NCBI GenBank assembly: GCA_019638475.1
Contig: JAHBTR010000002.1
Span: forward strand, 496,001-560,000
Reading direction: 5' to 3'
Origin: Chitinophagaceae bacterium
Lineage (GTDB): Bacteria > Bacteroidota > Bacteroidia > Chitinophagales > Chitinophagaceae
Length of the DNA stretch: 64,000 nucleotides
The notes beneath the pieces were generated by a model. The model was not told the origin of the DNA. It did no database searches and worked only from the letters and a program-made list of their open reading frames with translations. Position numbers and translations under genes: made by a program. Positions 33,045 to 39,499 of the stretch are shown here, in pieces. Every line of letters begins with the position of its first letter. The stretch's first letter is position 1.

Positions 33045-34324
33045 TGTTTTGTTGGTTTATGTAATAAAACTTTACTTGTATTAATAACATATAATAATGC
33101 TGCCATTAATAATATAGTAGCGGCAATTTTTAAAATAATTTGGTTTAAAATAATTATTCCAAATATAAATAAAACAAATCCTACTATATATGTTATCAGC
33201 ATAGTGTTATATATTTTTTCGCTAAACAATTCTTTTGGTGCAGGTGTTTTTCCTGTATATGCTTTTTTATGATAAACTTTATTCCACACAATAAAAGGGA
33301 GTGTTTTAAAAGTCATACCTAAAATAATAGCAGTAATCCATCCAAACAAAATACAAAATCCATAAAGTAAAATAATGTTGTCATGTTGTTTTGTTGGAAG
33401 AAAAATTAAAGTAATAATTAAAACAATTAAAGGTAACATCATTTGTAAAACAGAAAGTAAAGATGTTTTCATTTGTTCATCTACATTTTTTCTTATCCTT
33501 ACTTTTTTAGCTTTCAAACAATGGTCAGCAAATAATATAATGCCTATAAATGCTACAATAATTGATATATAAAAATAAGTAGCAGATAACTCTAATGTTT
33601 TAAATATAATAAAACTGATAAGGCTTATGTTTATTAAACCAAAAATCCACCAAAGCGTTTTATTGTTAGTATATTTTGAAATTAAAAACATAGGAATTAA
33701 TCTTGAACCTACACCAATAACCATTAATAAAAACCAACCAACCAAACCTAAATGTGCATGAATAGAAAGATATGAAACTGAATTTTTAGGAAGTATATTT
33801 TCTGAGAAATTAAATACTAATAACCATCCAAAAAAAGTAGTAGAAAATAGCCACAATGTAGCTGCTATAATAAACCATGTATGCACATTTCTATTTTTAC
33901 TATTGAAAGAGCTAACAAATACATTGATAAGGTAAAAAATTACTGCTATATTAATAAGTGTAGCACCTGTTTGTAAAGCCCAGCCAATATTAAAAACATA
34001 AAAACCATACACTAAAATAGGAATACCCACTGCTGCAAAAGCAAATGTGAGATAAGCAAGTATATTGCTGTGTAATTTTCCTTCTACTAATACTGGCAAT
34101 AACTGATGAGATGCTCCAAAAATTATCATAGTGCCCCAGCCTAAAGCCATTGCATGTGTAATAGCAAGTGTGTAAGGATTAAAATAATTTGTATTGACAA
34201 TGTCTGTATGTAATAATAACAAAACTACTCCTGCTACAAAAGATATTGATGCATAAATATAAAAAGGTAAAACAACTCTGTAATCTGTGGTTTTTTGTAA
34301 GCCACCCATTAATGGTGAAAACAT
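33041..34324 (-). CDS. Polytopic heme-copper-oxidase subunit I-like membrane protein
   Basis: 427 residues with about twelve hydrophobic segments. Histidines sit in helices at THAMALGW (His57), GASHQLLPV (His73) and SIHAHLGLVGWF (His189, His191), resembling heme ligands in stand-alone cytochrome oxidase I-like or NnrS-like proteins. A full oxidase with subunits II/III is not encoded nearby. In the context of RIC, DUF2249 and Rrf2 genes a role in NO sensing, detoxification or heme handling is plausible. It begins 6 bases after the DUF1858-DUF2249 gene. Exact family is uncertain without a profile search. Confidence 0.65.
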   Translation of the reverse strand: MFSPLMGGLQKTTDYRVVLPFYIYASISFVAGVVLLLLHTDIVNTNYFNPYTLAITHAMALGWGTMIIFGASHQLLPVLVEGKLHSNILAYLTFAFAAVGIPILVYGFYVFNIGWALQTGATLINIAVIFYLINVFVSSFNSKNRNVHTWFIIAATLWLFSTTFFGWLLVFNFSENILPKNSVSYLSIHAHLGLVGWFLLMVIGVGSRLIPMFLISKYTNNKTLWWIFGLINISLISFIIFKTLELSATYFYISIIVAFIGIILFADHCLKAKKVRIRKNVDEQMKTSLLSVLQMMLPLIVLIITLIFLPTKQHDNIILLYGFCILFGWITAIILGMTFKTLPFIVWNKVYHKKAYTGKTPAPKELFSEKIYNTMLITYIVGFVLFIFGIIILNQIILKIAATILLMAALLYVINTSKVLLHKPTKQ

Positions 34325-34330
34325 AACAGG

Positions 34331-35149
34331 TTATTTGTTTTTAAAAATCAATAAATAAACTTCACCTTCTTGTACTTCTTTTATTCTATAATCAAAATTT
34401 CTGTCTTTTAATTCTGTTAGTAGAAATACAGGTATTCTTTTGTGATGCACATATAAGGCTTTTTCATTGGGCAAAGTTTCTAAGGCTTCTAAAATAGTCA
34501 TCATAGGCATAGGCATTTCTAAATGCCTTACATCTATTTCTACTAAATTATTTTCAAACTGTTGCAAAATTTGTTCCCAATCTTCAGATGCAGGCACATT
34601 GGCTTCTATTGCTGTACTTTCTGTATTAGCTGTTTTATAAAAATAAGTTTCTATTGTATTTTCATCTACATACTTTACATAAGATTCAAAGCCTTGCTTT
34701 TGTAAAAGATGTATCAATGGTACTGGTTCAAAATTATTGATGATTAAAAGTATTTGATTAACTTTTAGTTCTTTTACTTTTTGTTGTATTTGTTTTAATG
34801 GGTCTTTACCAGAAGCTAAAATAGCACGAACATCAAAATTGACTATTTGTTCTGGCTGCATATTTTTTAAATAATCTGGTATTGGTTTATTTTCTGTAGT
34901 GGTTTCTGCTACTACTGTATTATTGCTATCTACTTCAAAACCCAATGGTGCTAAGGCTTTAAAAAAATCTTCTGGCTTACAACCCCCAACTTTAGAAGCC
35001 ATAGCAATACTGGTTCTTGCTGCCATTAATTTTCTAAGTATTGGATTGCGTAATTTTTTAAAATCTGGTGCTATGGCAACTATTGTTTCTAAAGCATCTG
35101 GATGATGTTTTAATAGTGCTGCTATTTTAGTTTGTGCATTTATAAGCAT
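34331..35149 (-). CDS. DUF1858-DUF2249 protein
   Basis: 272 residues. The N-terminal 75 residues (INAQTKIAALLKHHPDALETIV...LRNPILRKLMAARTSIAMASKVGGCKPEDFFKAL) match DUF1858, a helical domain that also precedes RIC-type domains. Two DUF2249 units follow: about 100-165 (NFDVRAILASGKDPLKQI...LIINNFEPVPLIHLLQKQGF) and about 195-270 (EIDVRHLEMPMPMMTILEALETLPNEKALYVHHKRIPVFLLTEL). The HDP motif is altered in both (NNFEP, HHKRIP). It lies between the RIC gene (83-base gap) and the membrane-protein gene (6-base gap) in one operon. Confidence 0.8.
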   Translation of the reverse strand: MLINAQTKIAALLKHHPDALETIVAIAPDFKKLRNPILRKLMAARTSIAMASKVGGCKPEDFFKALAPLGFEVDSNNTVVAETTTENKPIPDYLKNMQPEQIVNFDVRAILASGKDPLKQIQQKVKELKVNQILLIINNFEPVPLIHLLQKQGFESYVKYVDENTIETYFYKTANTESTAIEANVPASEDWEQILQQFENNLVEIDVRHLEMPMPMMTILEALETLPNEKALYVHHKRIPVFLLTELKDRNFDYRIKEVQEGEVYLLIFKNK

Positions 35150-35232
35150 GATGATACAATTAAATTTTCAAAGAAAGAATACATGAATAAAATTGTATTA
35201 CTCATGTATTCATTTCTATCCACCAATCAATA

Positions 35233-36726
35233 TTAAGCAAATGTTTTTTCTATTTCAATAGCTTTTACGAAAAGAATATTGTTTTCTAAATGTATGTGAA
35301 CAAATAAATCGCTTTCAAAATCTTGTAGCAGTTTAAAAAGTAATTTATAGCTTGTACAAGCATCTTCTGGTATTGCATAGTTATTACTTAAACTTCTTAT
35401 TTTTTCCATTGCTCTACCTACACTATCATGTTCAGCTTCTGTTTCAGCTACCATTGCTTGAAAACTTTTTCCTTCTTTTTTGTATGAAGTATTGTTATTG
35501 TTAGCTTTTGCTATTTCTTTAATAAAAGGAAATAAATTATCTTCTTCATCTTTCATGTGTGCAAAAAGTTCTTCATGCACATCTTCTACCAATTCTTTTA
35601 TTTCAATAAGTTCAGGATGTCTTCCTCCATGTACTTGAGCTACTTTTATAGCATATCCTTTAATTTCGGGCAAATATTTTTTTACAAAATTGTGGTGTGT
35701 GTTTACTATATAATCTGCCAAAAAATCCATATTCCACTCATCATAATTTAAGTTATTGCCTACTGTAATGTTTTGTGTTGTTTTCAAAAGTTCACGTTCT
35801 ACTTCATTAGCATCTATTCCTTTTTCTGCACAAACTTGACGAACAGTTTTTTTACCACCACAACAAAAATCTATGCCATATTTTTTTAGTACATCAGCTT
35901 TACGAATATCTTTTGCTACAATTTGTCCTATGGTTTCTTCATGTGCATTAGTATCATTTTTGGTTACACGAATGTCCCACCATTCAGGTCCTTGTTGTAA
36001 ATATTCCCAAGTAAATACATCACCATGTTCACTTTTTAGTTGATAGTAAACAGGTTTTGGGTCATGGTCATTATGAATAATAAAAGATTCACCAGCTTTT
36101 AAGTTTTCAAATGTGTTGAAAATGGTTGGGTGTTTTAATCTTGGTTCTAAAGAAGGTACATTGACAACAATTTCTTTACCTTGTTCAGTAGTTTCTACAG
36201 TAACATTATTTTGAATAGCAATTTTATTGTCTTTTGCTACTTTATTATTTATACTAACACGAATACTCCACCATTCTGGTCCTTGTTGTAAATAATCCCA
36301 ACCAAAAACTTCTCCATGTTTTTCTACTAATTGATAATACACAGGTTTAGGGTCATGGTCGTTATGAATAATAAAAGATTCGCCTTCTTGTAAATTTTCA
36401 AAAATGTGAAAAATAGTAGCATGCTTTTGTTTAGGCTCAATAGCAGGTACATATAAAATCATATCATTATTTTCACCAGTAATAATAGGTACAACTCTTG
36501 TAACACGAATATCCCACCATTCAGGACCTTTTTGTAAATATTCCCAAGTAAAAATATTTCCACGTAAATCTAATAACTGATAATAAACAGGCATTGGGTC
36601 ATGGTTATTATGTATGATTAAACTTTCGCCCTCTTGTAAAGTATTAAATACCTGAAAAATGGTTTGGTGTCTTAGTCTTGGTTCAATTTCTTGAACATTA
36701 ATAATAGTTTCATTGGCTGTTTGCAT
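35233..36726 (-). CDS. RIC/ScdA iron-sulfur cluster repair protein with three N-terminal DUF2249 domains
   Basis: 497 residues, about twice the usual RIC length of 220-240. DUF2249 copies lie at about 12-78, 95-158 and 190-256, each with a HN[DN]HDPxPVYYQL and a [KQ]GPEWWxIRV motif. The ScdA_N/DUF542 domain (about 263-318) has DFCCGGKKTVRQVC. The hemerythrin-like domain (about 335-497) supplies candidate di-iron ligands His344/345, His366/370, His390, Glu394, His433, His477/479 and Glu481. RIC proteins restore Fe-S clusters after NO or oxidative damage and act in the cytoplasm. The gene heads the operon, with a -7 box and a perfect dyad upstream. Confidence 0.93.
   Translation of the reverse strand: MQTANETIINVQEIEPRLRHQTIFQVFNTLQEGESLIIHNNHDPMPVYYQLLDLRGNIFTWEYLQKGPEWWDIRVTRVVPIITGENNDMILYVPAIEPKQKHATIFHIFENLQEGESFIIHNDHDPKPVYYQLVEKHGEVFGWDYLQQGPEWWSIRVSINNKVAKDNKIAIQNNVTVETTEQGKEIVVNVPSLEPRLKHPTIFNTFENLKAGESFIIHNDHDPKPVYYQLKSEHGDVFTWEYLQQGPEWWDIRVTKNDTNAHEETIGQIVAKDIRKADVLKKYGIDFCCGGKKTVRQVCAEKGIDANEVERELLKTTQNITVGNNLNYDEWNMDFLADYIVNTHHNFVKKYLPEIKGYAIKVAQVHGGRHPELIEIKELVEDVHEELFAHMKDEEDNLFPFIKEIAKANNNNTSYKKEGKSFQAMVAETEAEHDSVGRAMEKIRSLSNNYAIPEDACTSYKLLFKLLQDFESDLFVHIHLENNILFVKAIEIEKTFA
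35965..36690 (-). repeat. Three tandem DUF2249-coding repeats in the RIC gene
   Basis: Blocks around 35965-36160, 36265-36440 and 36510-36690 share strongly similar DNA. For example, the plus-strand text CCACCATTC plus a CCTTGTTGTAAATA-like stretch recurs near 35980, 36270 and 36515. This suggests internal duplication within the gene. Confidence 0.75.
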
Positions 36727-36756
36727 GTGCTATATTTTTTATTTGAATAAGAAGTG

Positions 36757-36764
36757 CAAATATA
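36757..36764 (-). promoter_or_regulatory. -7 promoter box of the RIC operon
   Basis: TATATTTG on the minus strand is a perfect TAnnTTTG box, 30 bases before the RIC ATG. No -33 TTG is present; that position is occupied by the dyad at 36778-36799. Confidence 0.6.
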
Positions 36765-36777
36765 CAGCAATTTTAAA

Positions 36778-36799
36778 TAAAAGTATTTGAATACTTTTA
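36778..36799. promoter_or_regulatory. Operator-like dyad at the RIC operon promoter
   Basis: Perfect 10-base arms TAAAAGTATT and AATACTTTTA flank a TG spacer. Relative to the start site implied by the -7 box, the dyad covers about -26 to -47. It is AT-rich and similar in size and symmetry to NsrR/Rrf2-type sites, so the operon's own Rrf2 protein is the leading candidate to bind it. Confidence 0.6.
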
Positions 36800-36873
36800 A
36801 TATTGTTAAACTATTCCTTAAAAGGTAAATACCTATTTAGCAGTAAAATGCTCTGCAAACTTTTTGTAGTATT
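36800..36873. other. Non-coding spacer between the RIC promoter dyad and the MITE copy
   Basis: The non-coding stretch 36727-37221 is fully described by the RIC -7 box, the dyad, this AT-rich spacer, the MITE (36874-37073) and the atpG leader. I see no gene or further structure in the spacer itself. Confidence 0.5.
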
Positions 36874-37073
36874 GAACTTGTTTAGACTTTTATCAATTTA
36901 ATATACACGAAGCTAAAAAAGTGAAAGTTGTTTGGTTTTGTCATGTTGAGCTTGTCGAAACATGTCGAAACCGATTAATTGAAGCATATTTTTTAAATCT
37001 CGCCTTCGACAGGATCAGGCTGACAGCTTTTTTTATTCACAATTCGTAAAGAATTAAAAGTCTAAACAAGTTC
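36874..37073 (+). mobile_element. MITE-like element, copy 1 (200 bp)
   Basis: Perfect 19-base terminal inverted repeats GAACTTGTTTAGACTTTTA at both ends; ATT flanks the element on each side, a possible 3-base target duplication. The interior carries an imperfect inverted repeat (GTCATGTTGAGCTTGTCGAA against CGCCTTCGACAGGATCAGGC), a REP-like core. It has no coding capacity. Copy 2 at 43922-44122 is in the opposite orientation and nearly identical. Confidence 0.85.
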
Positions 37074-37151
37074 ATTATTAGGTTTATAATGATTATCAAA
37101 ATAATTCTTCACACATTTTAAACTACTTATGGTATTTCAGGTTGTTTCTGT

Positions 37152-37159
37152 TACTTTTG
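37152..37159 (+). promoter_or_regulatory. -7 promoter box of atpG
   Basis: TACTTTTG is a perfect TAnnTTTG box, 62 bases before the atpG ATG at 37222. No -33 TTG is seen at the expected distance. Confidence 0.4.
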
Positions 37160-37221
37160 CAGCCAATTTTAACCTAACAGATAAAGGTTATCAGCAATAT
37201 AATTATATAAAAAAAGTAATC

Positions 37222-38106
37222 ATGGCAGGGCAACTTAAAGAAGTTAGAAACAGAATTAAAAGTGTTCAGAGTACACAACAAATAACTAAAGCCATGAAAA
37301 TGGTTAGTGCTGCTAAATTGCGTAAAGCACAAGATACTATTATACAAATGCGTCCTTATGCTCAAAAATTGCAAGAAATGTTGAGCAATATTGTAAGCAA
37401 TACAGAAGGAGGTATAGAATTAAAATTAGCAGAAACAAGAACTGTAGAAAAAGTGTTGTTAATAGTTATTACCAGCGATAGAGGTTTGTGTGGTGCATTT
37501 AATAGCAATATTATTAAATTAGCCAAAAGCACTATTGCAGAAAAATATGCTACTCAATTTAAAAAAGGAAATGTAACCATCTGGAATATTGGTAAAAAAG
37601 GTTGGGAAGCATTGACTAAAGTAGGTTATCAAACAAACGATACTTATAAAGATATTTTTCTAAACCTTACTTTTAATAATACGCAAACAGCTTCTAAAGC
37701 TGCTATGAAAGCATTTGAAGAAGGTGAGTTTGATGCAATAGAAATTGTGTATGGACAATTTAAAAATGCAGCAACACAGCTATTTATATCAGAACCATTT
37801 TTGCCTATTGCTAAAGTAGAAAATAAAGAAGGGCAGAATAAAAAAGCTGATTTTATTTTTGAACCAGAGAAAGATAAATTAATTGCTGAATTAATGCCCA
37901 AAATTTTAAACACTCAATTATACAAAGCAGTATTAGATAGTAATGCAAGTGAGCATGGTGCAAGAATGACAGCAATGGATAAAGCAAGTGAAAATGCTAA
38001 TGAGCTACTAAAAACATTAAAAATATCTTACAACCGTGCAAGGCAAGCAGCAATTACTACAGAGCTTACAGAAATAGTAAGTGGAGCAGCAGCTTTACAA
38101 GGTTAA
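37222..38106 (+). CDS. atpG: F-type ATP synthase gamma subunit
   Basis: 294 residues. MAGQLKEVRNRIKSVQSTQQITKAMKMVSAAKLRKAQ is the canonical N-terminal rotor helix and the reason for choosing the ATG at 37222 over an upstream start. SDRGLCGAFNSNI is the conserved central motif, and EHGARMTAMDKASENANELL...YNRARQAAITTELTEIVSGAAAL the C-terminal coiled coil. Gamma forms the central stalk that turns inside the alpha3-beta3 ring. No other atp genes are present; the region upstream holds a mobile element and the divergent RIC operon, so this gene is separate from atpA here. Confidence 0.96.
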   Translation: MAGQLKEVRNRIKSVQSTQQITKAMKMVSAAKLRKAQDTIIQMRPYAQKLQEMLSNIVSNTEGGIELKLAETRTVEKVLLIVITSDRGLCGAFNSNIIKLAKSTIAEKYATQFKKGNVTIWNIGKKGWEALTKVGYQTNDTYKDIFLNLTFNNTQTASKAAMKAFEEGEFDAIEIVYGQFKNAATQLFISEPFLPIAKVENKEGQNKKADFIFEPEKDKLIAELMPKILNTQLYKAVLDSNASEHGARMTAMDKASENANELLKTLKISYNRARQAAITTELTEIVSGAAALQG

Positions 38107-38172
38107 AACTAAAATTGTTTTATTTGAAAGTTGATAAGACCTCAATGCTTTCAAAATTTTTAAATATAATCA

Positions 38173-38880
38173 ATGGAACATTCTTCTATTATACCACATA
38201 TTGAAGTATTAATTTTTGCCAGCGAAAAACCTTTGACTGCATTAGAAATTACTGAACTAATTAATAACGCATTTGCTTTTTTAGAAGAACGTGTAACCTT
38301 AGACCAAATAGAAAGTTGTATTGAAGGAATTATTGAAAAATATACAAGCGAATTTTATCCTTTTGAAGTAAGAGAAAGTGGTGGAGGTTTTCAATTTCTT
38401 TCCAAAAAAGACTATCATCAAACTATAGCACAACTGAATGGAGATAAATTTTTAAAAAGGCTTTCTAATGCTGCATTAGAAACACTTGCTATTATAGCAT
38501 ATAAACAACCTGTAACTAAAGGTGAAATAGAAGCTATTCGTGGTGTAAATAGTGATTATAGTGTACAGAAATTATTAGAAAAAGAATTGATAGTTATAAG
38601 TGGTAGAAATGAACATTTACCAGGTCATCCATTAATCTATGCTACCTCTAAATCTTTTATGGATTATTTTGGTATAAACTCTACCGATGACCTTCCAAAA
38701 ATAAAAGAAGTATTAGCAGAACAACTGATAGAAGGCACTATTATTAACCCTGAAGATTTTACCAGCAATACTGACTTACCTCAAAATAATGATGAAGCTA
38801 CATTAAGCATTAACGATAGTGGTACATTAGAAGAAAACAATTCAGAAGAAGATGATGTAAATACTGATACTGAAATATAG
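38173..38880 (+). CDS. scpB: Segregation and condensation protein B
   Basis: 235 residues. IPHIEVLIFASEKPLTALEI is the start of the first winged helix, and the second has LSNAALETLAIIAYKQPVTKGEIEAIRGV, the strongest ScpB signature, followed by SGRNEHLPGHPLIYATSKSFMDYFGI. A low-complexity acidic tail (about 200-235) is an unstructured extension. ScpB pairs with ScpA and SMC in chromosome condensation. It follows atpG by 66 bases and precedes the thioredoxin-like gene by 41 bases. Confidence 0.95.
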   Translation: MEHSSIIPHIEVLIFASEKPLTALEITELINNAFAFLEERVTLDQIESCIEGIIEKYTSEFYPFEVRESGGGFQFLSKKDYHQTIAQLNGDKFLKRLSNAALETLAIIAYKQPVTKGEIEAIRGVNSDYSVQKLLEKELIVISGRNEHLPGHPLIYATSKSFMDYFGINSTDDLPKIKEVLAEQLIEGTIINPEDFTSNTDLPQNNDEATLSINDSGTLEENNSEEDDVNTDTEI

Positions 38881-38921
38881 ATAGCATCTGAAATTTTTTT
38901 ATAATTGTAAAAGGTATAATA

Positions 38922-39470
38922 ATGAATTGGGAAACATACTTAGAAGGATTTGAATTAATACTAAATGCCGAAAAACCAACAGCTCCTTATGATAGTGCAG
39001 AATATATAGATTATACCAAACTAAACTATACAAGATTAAAAAGATGGTTGAAAACAGCCATTTTATCAGATGAAACAAAAGCAATAATAGGTGCTATAAA
39101 CAAACCTCAGCATTGGACTGTTATAACTGAACATTGGTGTGGCGATGCTGCACATATTGTACCTATATTGTATTTAATGTCTTCCTTAAATGATAATATA
39201 CATTTTACTATTCAATTAAGAGATACAGATTCTGAAATAGATAAATACCTAACCAATGGTAGTAAAGCTATTCCTATTTTAATAGTTAGAGATGCACTGC
39301 ATAATGATTTATTTCATTGGGGACCAAGACCCTTCAATGCACAAGAACTTTTTAAAACATTAAAAGAGAAAGATGCTTCATTGGAAGAAATAAAAGAAGC
39401 TATTCAAGTATTTTACAATAACGATAAAGCAGAAGGTATTCAAAAAGAAGTAACAGCCTTGCTTAAATAA
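38922..39470 (+). CDS. Thioredoxin-like protein with a single-cysteine WCGDA motif
   Basis: 182 residues of the Thioredoxin_9-type family. TVITEHWCGDAAHIVPILYLMSS is in the place of the WCGPC active site, leaving only one cysteine, and SKAIPILIVRD supplies the cis-Pro loop. An N-terminal helical region precedes the domain. A dithiol oxidoreductase mechanism is ruled out by the single Cys, but mixed-disulfide or peroxide-type chemistry is possible. It converges with ccmF, separated by 29 bases. Confidence 0.8.
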   Translation: MNWETYLEGFELILNAEKPTAPYDSAEYIDYTKLNYTRLKRWLKTAILSDETKAIIGAINKPQHWTVITEHWCGDAAHIVPILYLMSSLNDNIHFTIQLRDTDSEIDKYLTNGSKAIPILIVRDALHNDLFHWGPRPFNAQELFKTLKEKDASLEEIKEAIQVFYNNDKAEGIQKEVTALLK

Positions 39471-39499
39471 GTTTTATCGGTTTACTTACAGTAGAAAAC

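Noticed and set aside
36874..37073. Small RNA or riboswitch upstream of atpG
   Set aside because: The same sequence recurs inverted at 43922-44122 with matching terminal repeats, so a mobile element explains it better.
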